From Hyperoplus lanceolatus (lineage: Eukaryota; Chordata; Actinopteri; Uranoscopiformes; Ammodytidae): a stretch of DNA of 64,000 nt. The notes under the pieces are model-generated. The model saw nothing but the letters and a program-made list of their open reading frames with translations, was not told where the DNA came from and ran no database searches. Shown one piece after another: positions 47,702 to 59,359 of the stretch. Made by a program: the position numbers and the translations under genes. Within the stretch, counting starts at the first letter, position 1, and each line of letters starts with the position of its first letter. The stretch spans positions 20,187,501 through 20,251,500 of the forward strand of contig CM049398.1 in NCBI GenBank assembly GCA_026929865.2, read 5' to 3'.

Positions 47702-48260
47702 TCATACCTTTTGGGTCCCTAAGTGCCACAGCACTGGGCCCCATATAGCGGGGAATTTATGGGGGTGACCTGACAGCTCATGACGTAGCCTTTCCACATG
47801 TAGAATGCCCACCATTTCCCTCAGCCAGGTTTCAAATTGGGGAGCCAAGTCGGACTTCCACAGCCTCAGGATACATCTTTTGGCAATAACCATGATTATG
47901 CGTGCATTGTGGTCCAATTTTTCCAGGGCTGTGGAATGTCCGAACAGGGCGGTTTCTGGATCAGGAGTTAAAGACACATTTAAAACATTAGAATACCATT
48001 GAAATACAAGACACCAAAAGTTGTAAAGATTTGGGTATTCCCAAAAGTGGTGAGCAAGTGTACCCTTGGCGATCTTACATCTGTTACATAAAGGCGAAAG
48101 ATCTGTGAAAATGTTATGTAGTTTAACCTTAGAATAGTGCAATCTAAGTGTGACCTAAAATTGAATTAACTGAAGCCTCGAGTTTATAGAGCAGGATGTT
48201 ATGCTTTTTAGCGCTCCCTCCCAGACATCGTCAGCTATTCCAATGTTTAAGTCTTTTTCC
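47702..48260 (-). pseudogene. L1 ORF2 C-terminal region
   Basis: The minus-strand frame reads EKDLNIGIADDVWEGALK (with breaks), then RLHYSKVKLHNIF and CNRCKIAKGTLAHHFWEYPN, a C-x2-C-x8-H motif typical of L1 ORF2 C termini, ending with a PHKFPAIWGPVLWHLG tail. It directly follows the endonuclease fragment, so the whole RT domain has been lost by an internal deletion near 48260-48330. Confidence 0.83.
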
Positions 48261-48587
48261 CAGTCTTACTTTATTTTTAAAGTAGATTTGTCCTGCCGGT
48301 CTAAAAATGTTCCCAATCAAGGATTACATTGTGGTCCCCTGCAGCAATCACATTTGTGCCCAGAAGGTCGGGTAACTTATCAAAGGTTTATACGGAAAAA
48401 GGTAGCGTCATCAATATTTGGGCCATTAATGTTAAGAAGTGTTACATGAACAGAGCAAAGGTACCCAGTTACTATAAGAAAACGACCATTCGGGTCAGTT
48501 ACTGTAGAGATATGTCTGAAATCTATGTTTTTCTTATTAATAATTGCCACACCGCGGGCTTTGCTAGAAAAAGTGGATTGAAATATC

Positions 48588-50343
48588 TAGGGCTGCACCG
48601 ATCCACTATTTTTAGTTCCAATCCGATTCCGATATCTGGGTTTTGGATATCAGCCGATACCGATACTTTTCGATACGATATCATAATTGTTATACAATTT
48701 TTTGTTGGTGGTGATGTTATGTGTAAAAAGCTAGGAAGGCTTAAGCAATTATAATTTAAACTAGAACTGCGAGCAGTTGTGAACGGGGGCCAAGCCTCCC
48801 ACGCGACTCGGGATCGGGCGTCGTCGTCCGCGGCGCCGGCCCCTTGCTTCACGGAATCCGGGGATGTAAAGTTTTTGATTGTGGGATGTTCGGTGTGTAA
48901 GTTATAGCCCCAAACGCGTTTTCTTTGCTTTTTGTGGTTTTGGCGCCCCCTATGGATGACATTCACAAAACAACGTTAGATAGAAAGATGCAGCTTAATG
49001 TACCAAACAAGTGGATGTCAAGTTTTTGAATGTGCGATGTTCGGTTGGGGAGTTATAGCAAAATCAAATTGTCAACCTCTCCATTGTAATACACTTTTTT
49101 GAATTTTCCCGCCGAAAGACTTAGGAAATGGCGAAAACAGGCAAAAAATTTGAAAAACTCTTTTTTTTAATAAGTCCGGCCCAGAAAGGAATTTCTTGCC
49201 CATATTTTTGCCATAGACTCAGGTATGCCCCATGATAGTCTCCCTTGAGTTTCAAGAAAATCCCTCTTTTTTTTTTTTTTTACGGATTTTCGCAAATCTT
49301 TAAAGCGCTAGCGTTTGGTCTTCCGATGGTCGTGGAAAAATTATTTGACCAACTTTTGCTCGTGGGAGTCGGTAGAGCATAATGCTTTTGGTTTCGTCCA
49401 AATCGGGCGAAAACTCTAGGAGGAGTATGTTTTGGTGACTGACACAGTTTTTGCGATGTAGCGAAAAATGTATATATACGCAAATGGGCGTGGCCTATCT
49501 CAAAAGATGCAACTGACTTGTGGGCATCTGTGGATATAAAGTTTTTGACTGTCGGACTTTCGGTGCGGAAGTTATAGGCCAAAACGCGTTTTTTTTTTGT
49601 TGTAGCGCCACCTAGTGGCCGGCATGTCTGATTTTTTTTGTCTGCGTACGTACCATGGACCTGGATAAGCCCTGCAAGTGGCATGTCCCAACCCTTTACG
49701 GTTTGGGCTGCAGCACCACTTTTACGCATGGAAGAATAAGAATAAAGAATAATAATAATAATCCCGACAAAAACAATAGGGTTCCCTGCCCCGCAGGGCT
49801 TGGGAACCGCGTTGCTCTGCAAAACGCGGTCCCAGGCCCTACTCGGGCTTGGCCCCCTAATAATAATAATCCCAGCAATTACAATAGGGTTCCCTGCCCA
49901 GCAGGGCTTGGGAACCGCGTTGCTCTGCAAAACGCGGTCCCAGGCCCTACTCGGGCTTGGCCCCCTAAAAAGCAAGAAATATACTCAAATGCATATAAGG
50001 CAGAAGTATAGAGTCACAAAAAAAATCATTCTCAATGATCACTTCTGCCCCACTAGAATATGTGGTGGTCTGTTTTTCTGAACAGTCTTCCTTTCTCTGG
50101 CTGTATTTTACATAGTATAATTTGTCACAGTGCAGAAGCCTCTCCACTTCCTTGACTTGGGTTAGCTTTGATTAGCTCACTGGTTAACAAACTGATATAC
50201 TGAATGTCAAATTAGAAAGTGGTGTCCTCTCTCCCTCCACCGAACGTTGGCGCATGCTCGCACGGCTCATTCACTAGTTCACTAGTACATTTTTTTTTTT
50301 ATATCGGAGCTGTTAGTCCGATATCCGATATGCCCCATCCCTA
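48588..50343. mobile_element. hAT element (TAGGGCTGCACCGAT end) in L1 ORF2
   Basis: The 8-bp duplication GAAATATC is at 48580-48587 and 50344-50351. The ends are TAGGGCTGCACCGATCC and, complementary, ...GGGGCATATCGG-type with CATCCCTA at 50343; subterminal ATATCGGAT-type repeats occur at both sides (48630-48690, 50300-50330). No transposase remains. Most of the interior (48765-49970) is a different repeat. Confidence 0.93.
48765..49970. repeat. Unclassified GC-rich repeat with 108-bp tandem unit
   Basis: Begins near ACTGCGAGCAGTTGTGAACG and includes GGGGGCCAAGCC (48785-48796), whose exact reverse complement GGCTTGGCCCCC occurs at 49846-49857 and 49954-49965. A 108-bp unit is duplicated in tandem (about 49751-49858 and 49859-49966), each starting with AATAATAATAATCCC and containing two mini-hairpins (CCCTGCC..GGCAGGG-like and GAACCGCG..CGCGGTCC). 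The family is common in fish in my memory but I cannot assign it. It is probably nested in the hAT element. Confidence 0.72.
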
Positions 50344-51292
50344 GAAATATCTGTCCTGCCCATCTGCAGCACAGCCGGTTCCGCTCTGATCTAATGTGAG
50401 TTTCTTGGAGGAACACAATGTCGGCAGATAGAGATTTAAGATGGGAGAAAACCTTTGCTCATGTAATTGGATGGCCCATGCCTCGCACGTTCCAGCTCAC
50501 CATGGTAACCCCCCTGCTTGTATCATCACCCCCGGGTATCATACAAAGTTATACGCCAAAATACACATGCAGTGACACAGTAGTTTGCCCCAAACAAAAG
50601 GACAGTTAAACCACCAGAACAAAAACACATACAGCCCTCCCACCCTCCCCACTTTCCCAAACAAAGCGAGGGAAAATACCCTAAGGATAACCCACCCCCC
50701 AAACCCAATGTCCTCATCCCCAAACGACGAAGACGGCAGGTTGAAGGTAGATTTAAACTTCTGTTGCATTTTGACAGAAAAATAAAACACTATCCTCTCT
50801 TCATGCAGAGAGGCTCCAAGTGTTCAAACAGAGCATCGTGGGTGCAAATAAAACACAAATGAACACCACAATTGAGAAAAGTCACATATTTAGGCACTGT
50901 TTGCCTACCACATCCAGCCAATAAGCGAGCCCGAGGAGAAAGAGAGGAAAAAACTAATACAATATAAAGGGGCATGGAACGCACAGAGGATCAGAGCTCG
51001 GCCACAGGGCGATGAGCAAAAACCTCAGCAGCCCGCAAAGGACACCTTGATCTGGATGTATATTAGTGTTAAAATAACTAGGCCTATATAATAAAATAGA
51101 TTGATTTAAACAAAATAAAACTCTGGGCGGCTGGATGGGGCCGGACAACAGTGATCGACAAGACGATGTGTAATAAACCAGAAAAAAAAACACATGCAAC
51201 TCAGCTGGGGAACCCCATCAACGTTCAACACCAAAACAGTGTGGTTTATAACAGTATTTTAAGGCTTGAGTGGGGATGGAGTATCCTAGATT

Positions 51293-51793
51293 AGGGTGCC
51301 CAGATCCCAATTCACCAGGTGTGGGACAAAGACTACGTTTGTGCGGGGCAATATGGGACAATGTGCTGTTTTTTTTAGCAAAATAAACTTGTGTCACCAC
51401 CGGTAATGCCAGAGACACTGCTTTCTATATTAAAAAATACTATCTTTTGCAGCACGCTGCAGTTACGTTACTGTTAAACATTAAAAGTATTTCACTGGCT
51501 TTACATTAGCATTTCACTGGACAAACGTGAGTTGGCTTTTATTTTGAAGTAACAGGAAAGTAAACGCTGAAGCAGCTACACACACACACCCACACACATA
51601 GAAATGGAGAGACGCAAATTCACACACACATACAAACGGAGACTGCCGTCTCCACACAGCCATCCAATAAATGCCAGATTATAAAACACGCATTTGAAAA
51701 GGGGGGCTCACTGTAAATAACAATGCGGGACAACGTCTCAATTTGTGGGACGTGTGCAAAGTAATGGAAATGCGTGACTGTCCCGTACAAATG
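51293..51793. mobile_element. Possible DNA-transposon insertion in the L1 spacer
   Basis: Left side TAGGGTGCCCAGATCCC and repeated GGGACAA motifs (51330, 51354, 51728) with GTGACTGTCCCGTAC on the right resemble a fish DNA repeat with GGGACA termini. Internal 51527-51570 matches 9322-9375. Ends are not cleanly inverted and no duplication was found. Confidence 0.3.
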
Positions 51794-53004
51794 TTTAAAA
51801 AGCAAAAACAACAACAACACCCCACACACGTCAGCTGGGAAAATATTCTTTAAGTGGCCAACACCTAGTCTGCAAAGTCTGTTTTTACCTTACAGGATGA
51901 GCGAGTTCAGTAGTCTGAAAATCCTCAGCGAGCAGAGAAGTGCAAATCGTAAAAAGCCTGGGCCTCTTTGGGGCAGTCAAAGAATCTCTTCTCTCCGCGG
52001 TACTATACGCGCAGACGGGCAGGAAAAAGGAGGGAAAACCTGACTTTCTTCTCGTATAGGCAGAGTTTCACACCGGCAAAGGATTCCCTCTTCTTAGAGA
52101 TGTTGGCGATCATGTCGGGGAAAAAGTAAATGTCCATGGTACCTGAGCTGCTGTGCGTCCCTTTCTCGTCTCAGAACAAGCTCCTTATCGCTGAAGTAGT
52201 GGAATCGGACAATGAATATTCTCGGTCTTGGCTCCCTGCCTTCCTCCACCGAGCGCGCTGGGCTGATGCGGTGAGCTCTATCCAGGACCGGTGGGGAGGA
52301 GAAGAAGCCGGCGCCAAGGACCTCGTTGAAAAAGGTAGCCATGAACTTTACTGGGTCTGCTCCCTCGGTCTTCTACGGGATTCCAATCACACGTAGATTA
52401 TTGTGACGTGACCGTGATTCCAAATCTTCGGTCTTAGCTATCAGCGGTGTATTTTCAGACTGGAGACGCGCACATGTCAGCTCAAGGGCGGTGATCCGGT
52501 CGCTGTGATCAGACAGTGCTGTCTCCATGGCGGTCATCGTCAGGTTGAGCGAGTCGGTGGTCGACTTGACAGCATCTAAGGCAGCAGAAATAGGCCTCAA
52601 GGTGGTAACGCTTTATATTAAGGTTCTTGTTATAAGCCTTAGTTAATAGGTAATAAGGACCTTATAAGATGCTTATTAACATTATAAGATGCTTATTAAC
52701 ATCAGTTTGTGTTAATAAGACTATATATAAGTGTTAATAATAACACAATAAACATGTTTACTGTGTGATTATAAGACTTTTATAAGCACTTATAAGAAAC
52801 TTCTTAACTATTTATTGATTGCTTAATTGCATTAATAAAAGCCCTATGAGTTTCTGATAGCTGTTAATAAAAGCGTTACAAACCCATGTATTGAGTCTAC
52901 TAACTTACCTATTATGTCATAGTTAAACCTTTACTAAGGATTGTTTGTTGCTTTATGAAGGTGAACACACCTTTATTTGTTTATTAGCAGTTAACTATGT
53001 TCTA

Positions 53005-53540
53005 AGAACAATGCTTATTAAGGTTAATAAGTCCTTTATTAAACAGGTAATAATGCATTTCTATGTTCTAAGAACAATGCTTATTAAGGTTAATAAGTCC
53101 TTTATTAAACAGGTAATAATGCATTTTGAAGGTACTGGATCTAAAGCGAGAACAATGCTTATTAAGGTTAATAAGTCCTTTATTAAACAGGTAATAATGC
53201 ATTTTGAAGGTACCTGATCTAAAGCGAGAACAATGCTTATTAAGGTTAATAAGTCCTTTATTAAACAGGTAATAATGCATTTTGAAGGTACTGGATCTAA
53301 AGCGAGAACCATGCTTATTAAGGTTAATAAGTCCTTTATTAAACAGGTAATAATGCATTTTGAAGGTACCTGATCTAAAGCGAGAACAATGCTTATTAAG
53401 GTTAATAAGTCCTTTATTAAACAGTTAATTATGCATTTTGAAGGTACTGGATCTAAAGCGAGAACAATGCTTATTAAGGTTAATAAATCCTTTAATATAC
53501 ACTTTTTAACAGTTAATAAGTACTATATCTTGTCAAGATG
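53005..53540. repeat. 78-bp tandem array within one arm of the fold-back
   Basis: The ATGCTTATTAAGG motif recurs at 53011, 53077, 53155, 53233, 53311, 53389 and 53467: a first step of 66 bp, then a constant 78 bp. Alternate units read GGTACTGGATC and GGTACCTGATC, giving a 156-bp higher-order period. The opposite arm (55530-55640) has a single equivalent. Confidence 0.93.
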
Positions 53541-54239
53541 GATACAATGTGAATTAAAAAAAAACTACATGTAAATACAATGTTAGAGAGGTGAAGCACA
53601 AAAACTTACTTTTAAAGAAAAAAAAACACTTAACAACTGTGCAATTGTAAACATGTTTGTTTCCCAGAACTTTCATGAACAACATTTTACTAAATGTAAA
53701 AAAATAAATACCTTTGTAAAATAAAAATGCTGTCTGACATCAATTCAAGTGTCCAATGATTAAGACTATTAATTTAAAATATTAAATGAATAAGAACAAC
53801 AAAACAATTAAACGAGTAGAGCAAAAAACTTCCATCAAACAATAATAAAAAAAAAACTTTGTTGTAGAGAAAACAATATAAAACGACGTGGAGTTGTATG
53901 AGTTGCTTCTGCATATTAAATCTGTAACCTTATGGAGATGGCAATCCTCACTAGAGGAATTTGGGCGAGACGTTGCTGTATCAGAAGTCAGCATTATACT
54001 GTTGCAGATAGGACGAGCAGAAAACCACATACAACTATATAGATGCTAACCCAGTGGTTCTCAAACTTTTTTTGTCATTCCCCACTTTGGAGGTGGGAAT
54101 ATTTTCAAGTCCCACCGTTCTCCGATTGTGTCAACAAAATAGTAAGAAAATTGGTCAGGCTTAAAAGTTTAAAATATATTGAAATAAAATCAAGTAATAC
54201 AATTCAAAAATAGATCATTTTATATACAGTTGTATGTTT

Positions 54240-55081
54240 TTATATGTGGTAAAAAAAAAAGCCTTCTTCTTCTGGCCCTGTATAATGCTGACTTCTGCTA
54301 TACTTCCTCTTCCTCTTCCCATCGTCTGAGGAGGAGTCAGACCACAACAGACTTGACTCCGAGTCGGGCTTTTCCGTAGCCTCAGGAGAAGGTTGAGTCA
54401 GGCTGGTCTTTCTTGTTACTGTATAAAGACAACACAAAGAAACATTGATCACAATTAGACAGATAGCAGACAGGTTACACAAAGCATTTAAGGACATGGA
54501 ATCTGCAAAAAGGGGTGCAGTGTCAAAGTAAATTTAGTCTGTAATGGTGAAAATTGTTGGAAAAAAGTAAATATTTTCTTTCATTCAGATAGTTGTCCCT
54601 TCAAGAAATCTCTCTGTTGTCAGGTATTTTATTTTTACATACTGGCATTCTAATTTAAACCTGGCCAGCTCAGGTTTATATTTCTGTAGACCCAGTTTGG
54701 CAGTTAGGACAATTTGGGCAGCATCTGGGTCAGCACAGAAATAACCATTCAGCATTACTTTGCCCCTTCCTGACAAGCTAGCATGACGCAACTGTTAATA
54801 GATACGTTTGGTTGCAGTTTTTATGATAGTGTAAGCTAAATGTTAGCTCAAAAAGGAAGCTCACCAAAGCTTCTGAAAGAAAGTAATGTAAGCTAGGCAA
54901 ACAACTAGCAAGCTAGAACCAGCTAATGTTACTATAGCATTACAGTCTTAAACTTACCAGAAGAGTCACCCTCCTGTTCGGACCTCACCCTCTTATTTTT
55001 CAGAGACCTGGTTTGGGGTGCTGACCGTGCTGACGACTCCGACATGTTCTCCTTACTTTCGTGAAACACTTTGTCAAGCAT
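54240..55081 (-). CDS. Possible small spliced gene carried by the fold-back (tentative)
   Basis: A first exon (55081-54958) opens with ATG and encodes MLDKVFHESKENMSESSARS and more basic-acidic residues, ending at a strong donor (G then GTAAGT). A last exon (54418-54240) follows a pyrimidine-rich tract ending ATACAG and reads TRKTSLTQPSPEATEKPD, SDSSSDDGKRKRKYS and a stop. Phases agree (1 to 1), giving a 100-residue low-complexity charged protein with a basic, nuclear-signal-like run. A middle open stretch (54791-54585, GRGKVMLNGYFCADPDAAQI) could be an alternative exon. An ETS-like ACCGGAAGT lies upstream near 55130. No family is recognised; capture of host exons by the transposon is an inference. 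Confidence 0.35.
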
Positions 55082-56330
55082 GGCCGTCAAGCTGGCGTCA
55101 AGCCATCAGCGACTTGCATACACGGAACTTCCGGTTTTACAACTACCTTCAAAATAAAAGCCCTATAAAGGATCCGATTTGAGGCACAAAACCGATCATA
55201 CGAGTCATATTCATCATAGATTGTGAAAAATATACTACGTTCTCGGGGCATCTCATTTTAACACTCACTCAACATGTGTGCGCACACATAGAGGGGAAAT
55301 AATCACTTCAGAGCAAAAACAAATATATTATGCTCATTATGCTAGATGCCAAAAGACAACATTTTGGAAAGAGGGATGAAAATCAGTGACTTTAGCCAAC
55401 TAAGATATGGCGCTGCAAACCAAACTCAGAAAACTCATTTTTGAAGGTACTTCAACAAGAAAAACATTAAAGCTAATCAAATACCTTCACCGCTCTAACA
55501 TTGTATTTACATGTCGTTTTTCTAATTCTCATTGTATCCTCCTTGACAAGATATAGTACTTATTAACTGTTAAAAAGTGTTTAATAAAGGACTTATTAAC
55601 CTTAATAAGCATTGTTCATAGAGCATAGTTAACTGCTATTAATTGATTAGTAAAGATGTGTTCACCTTCATAAAGCAACAAACAATGTTTAGTAAAGGTT
55701 TAACAATGACATAATAGGTAAGTTAGTAAGACTCAATAAATAGGTTTGTAATGCTTTTATTAACAGCTCTCAGAAACTCATAAGATTTTTATTAATGATT
55801 TTAAGCAATCAATAAATAGTTAAGAAGTGTCTTATAAGTGCTTATAAAAGTCTTGTAATCACACTGTCAACATGTTTATTATGTTATTATTAACACTTAT
55901 ATACAGTCTTATTAACACAAATTAATGTTAATAAGCATCTAATAAGGTCCTTATTACCTATTAACTAAGGCTTATAACAATAACCTTAATATAAAGCGTT
56001 ACCCTCAAGGCTTCACTCACTTCCATTTCATGGTTGTAGTAAGGGTTGTTGTTAGGTCAGATAGCAGCACCGCGCGTAGCTTGTCTAGATCAGGCGGCAG
56101 GGAGACGACTCCGCCATGACAGTCTGACCTCGTGGCTGCCTCTTTCTCCGGGCGAATTCTGCCCTTTTTCCTTCTGCTTGCTGCGGCCCATCATCACCAA
56201 ACAATAACAATATCAATAACCAAGCAAAAAAAACGGCTTTCCAGTAGTGTGTGGTGTTATGTTATATAAAAAAGCCTTGAACGCCTGGAGCCCCGGCGCA
56301 ACACGTTCTTCTTCTTCACATGCTAAACCG

Positions 56331-59261
56331 GAAGTCAGCAAGACATAGTTTTGACGTTTAATCTCAAGAGTTTTCAAAATAAAAGGCAATTTTGAGGCAA
56401 TAGTGATAAGACATAGTGGTAAGACATCTCTATGAGTTTGTAATTAGCAGTTAAAACCACACATTGAGGTATACATCTAGGATACTCTAAAACACTAACT
56501 AAAAATTGGTCCCAGTGTATAGCTAGAGTTAAGATTTTGGCATTTGTTATTCAAAGCTTAAACCATTTAAATTCACCTGAAACAGTTCACATTTTAGGGG
56601 GGATTAAATTACAGCAAACTGGACTTGCAGGACCACACATTTATGTGAAAGAAAGACAACAGTTGCTTGTGAGCACATGAGATGGGTTTTACAAGGACCT
56701 TCCCACTCTGCAACAAACACTTATTCTCAGCATCATGATTCTACAAGTAATGAGGGTAAAATCCCACAATCATCAATCAATAACCTTTTCTGAGTTAATA
56801 TCAAGGGTATTCCAAAATCATTGATCTTTTCATATAATGCTGCCGGGCCTGTATTATGTTCCCCAAACAGCAACGGCAAAGAGTTTGAGGAGAAAAAAAC
56901 AAACAAAGCACAAAGTGTATATTTTTCATTAGGCAGAAGAACCAGAGTAAGCCCAAGGATCAAACAATGTTGCTCCTGTTTCAATGTCCTTGAAATATCA
57001 GTGACGCAGAAGACAAGTGACCACTTTTTTCGGAATGAGCATGTGCTTGTTCATTAATAGCATCTGAACCCAACAAAAGAGCGACTGCACTGCAGCACAT
57101 CAAAAATTCATAGGATTATACATTGTTTCAAATTGTAGATCGGTTGATTCATCAGCTAGCGCAAATTGCATTTTTCACGGTAATGATTCAAATTGAGTTA
57201 TCAAAATATGATTATATATGAAGGAATATTTTGAATCTTGTTCTAAAAACAGAACATGCCTACTGTTAGGTTGGAAGGGGTTGAAGTCCTACCGGGTGCA
57301 ACTTGCCCAACAATATGTATAGGATTGATTCCTTTAGATAGAATATGAATCATGTTATGAGAAAATTATAAACAGCTTGACTTCAGGGGAAGAGAGGGGC
57401 GGTTGCTTCTGGAAAGGGAACAAGAGGCATGCAGCATGAAATCATTTGAATTTATGTAGTCTAGATGCAAACGCCCCCTCCTTGTTTGTGTTTGTCTCCT
57501 CTTTCTCCCCTCAACTCTTCTTCCCTGGATCTGCTCCTACAGAAAACGAGTACAACTGGGAGTCAAGTCCATTCTACATCAATTTGCTATTGTGTGGAGG
57601 TCAATGGTGGCCGACAGTGTCCTGACAAGATCTCTAGTGGGTGTAATCAGATAATTACATTGTGGATTAAATTGTTAATCAGACAAACAATAACATCGAA
57701 ACCAATTAAACCACTTTAGCCCCACTTTACTTTTTCAGCTCTCCTTGTTTTTATGCCGGGTGTCTTTTTTTATGTGCTTCTCTCCCTTTCCCCATCTCTT
57801 TCCCTACTTTGCCCTGTATCCTCTACCAATCAACTCCATCATCTGACTCCCCTTATCCTCCTCCTCTGCTCTCCTTTCTTCCTCTCGTCTGTGTCTTCTG
57901 TTTCTCACGCCTCGGCTGAGGGCCACAGTGGCGGAGTATAGGGACAAAAAGAAGTCTCGCCAGAGTGTCTGAGCACTGAGTAGCATCCATTTAGACGTTA
58001 TGTAACTCCATCTCGTACAGGGCTCCTTCCTGGGCACGAGCCATTTACCTCATTCACGTCACTTTTCATCCACTTTGTCTCTATGATGTTCAGGGTTGTG
58101 CGTGGGATCTACATTATCAAAGTTTTCGACTGTTGCACATTCTCATTAAGAGGCCCCGCTCTGTCTTGTTAGCGCACTTTGTTAACGCACTTGACAAGGA
58201 TGCAGACTAGTTGTCCTGATATACCGAAATTGGTGTCTGACGTTTCGACTTGGCTTCTTTCACTGTCCAATGTTCTCCTCTCTGCTGCAAGGGTGGGCAA
58301 ATTGTCTCAGATACTAAGATGGATTTTAGTTCAGCTGTGGCTTAGCATAATGTGTGACATTCACTCAGCATCATGGCTGTTGTGTTAGTGCAATGTTCTG
58401 GTATGATGTGTGATGAAGAGGAGCATGAAGAAAAGTACAGCTCCTTGTTTTGGCCGTTGCTCGCCTGAACTGCATTATATGTAGACTTCATAATATGTTC
58501 TGACTTGTTTGTTTCTCTACGGCTTTGTCATGCAGTACTTTAATCATAAAGCACAATATGTATTCTTCTTGTGTGTTGGAGAAAATTAATATTAGATATG
58601 TATGCACTTCTTATGCATGTTTTGAAGTTATGTACAAGACTTTGTGTTTTTTTTTTTACTTTTCCATTTTTAATTCTCCCTCCGAGGCGTATTCATGTTG
58701 TGTTCTTTTAGCTTTCGGCCTTTTGTGTCTTATATGTGATGCTAAACTCCATTAGATCTATTAAATTATGTCATGTTGCATAAGCACATTCCTGTATTTT
58801 GTATGCATGGTGCTCAGTTACTTGTTGTCCCTTTCTTTATTATCTCTTATTCACTACTCATGTTATTCCTGACCATTATGTGTGGCTTTTCGTTCTGGGC
58901 ACTACTCTTCATGGGTAATATGATATTTGTGTTTGGTCTTCACTGTCTGCCGGTGTTAGGCAGATTCTCTATACAGTACTTTCTCAACATTTGGCTTTGT
59001 ACTTTTATTTTTAGTGACAATGCATTAGCATTTGCCCATGTACCGCCTAATGTGCAGTGGTGCGCTATGAAACAAAACATCAAATGCTGTTAACTATGTG
59101 CTCTTTATGTGGGCTGATTTCTAACATGTCCCATTGGCTTGGTGATCTGATAATGGCACCCATAATATTCTGAACTCAAGCATTGAACAACTGTCAGCGA
59201 AGCGCTACGCAAATCTTGATAATCCCTTTAATGGAGCCTGTGGGCTGGAGAATACCATCTT

Positions 59262-59359
<98 letters not shown>

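Larger units (their letters stand above)
48320..50503 (-). pseudogene. L1 ORF2 endonuclease start, split by hAT
   Basis: From ATG at 50503 the frame reads MVSWNVRGMGHPITW, FSHLKSLSADIVFLQETHIR and RNRLCCRWAGQIF up to 50352, and after the hAT element (48588-50343) continues with a segment like KARGVAIIINKK and LLNINGPNIDDATFF. N of SWNVRG and E of LQETH are the first two catalytic positions of the apurinic-type endonuclease that nicks target DNA for target-primed reverse transcription. The remaining catalytic Asp/His motifs are lost with the internal deletion. Confidence 0.83.
52604..56003. mobile_element. 3.4-kb fold-back element with GGTAACGC ends
   Basis: The ends GGTAACGCTTTATATTAAGG and its complement are the outer part of inverted repeats of roughly 480 bp (left 52604-about 53555, right about 55525-56003). 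The flanks are CTCAAGGT (52596-52603) and CTCAAGGC (56004-56011), a 7/8 match to an 8-bp duplication, so insertion was into L1 ORF1. The left arm has been lengthened by a tandem array (53005-53540) absent from the right arm. The interior carries a CAGTGGTTCTCAAAC hAT-like end (54054) and a possible small spliced gene (54240-55081). Confidence 0.85.
51885..56194 (-). pseudogene. L1 ORF1, split by a fold-back element
   Basis: ORF1 encodes the RNA-binding chaperone of L1. The N terminus (MGRSKQKEKGQNSPGERGS) lies at 56194-about 56012 with an early frame break. After the 3.4-kb insertion it resumes at 52603: a coiled-coil-like stretch (LNLTMTAMETALSDHSDRIT, LELTCARLQSEN), then RSRHNNLRVIGIP leading the RRM, and FFNEVLGAGFF, DRAHRISPAR and RPRIFIVRFHYFSDKELVL of the C-terminal domain, stop TAA at 51885. 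At least one frameshift near 52370 and another near 52100 are needed. Confidence 0.85.
47690..56330 (-). mobile_element. L1-type LINE, minus strand, with nested insertions
   Basis: A single L1-like element can be followed from a 5' region near 56330 through ORF1 (56194-51885, split), an inter-ORF spacer and ORF2 (50503-47702, split and internally deleted). It is broken by the fold-back element at 52604-56003, possibly another repeat at about 51293-51793, and a hAT element at 48588-50343. The order ORF1-ORF2, the coiled-coil plus RRM-like ORF1 and the endonuclease start of ORF2 support the L1/Tx1 group. Confidence 0.82.

Noticed and set aside
50526-50790. Minus-strand Gly/Phe-rich frame
   Set aside because: It lies in the L1 inter-ORF spacer upstream of the ORF2 start and has no domain.
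53005-53540. CRISPR-like array
   Set aside because: Units are contiguous 78-bp copies without unique spacers, inside a eukaryotic fold-back transposon.
54054-54110. Complete hAT-Charlie-type element inside the fold-back
   Set aside because: Only one CAGTGGTTCTCAAAC end was found; no complementary end or 8-bp duplication is present in the interior.
57753-58037. Host exon in pyrimidine-rich region
   Set aside because: Frames on both strands are low complexity, without splice-site context or similarity to a known protein.
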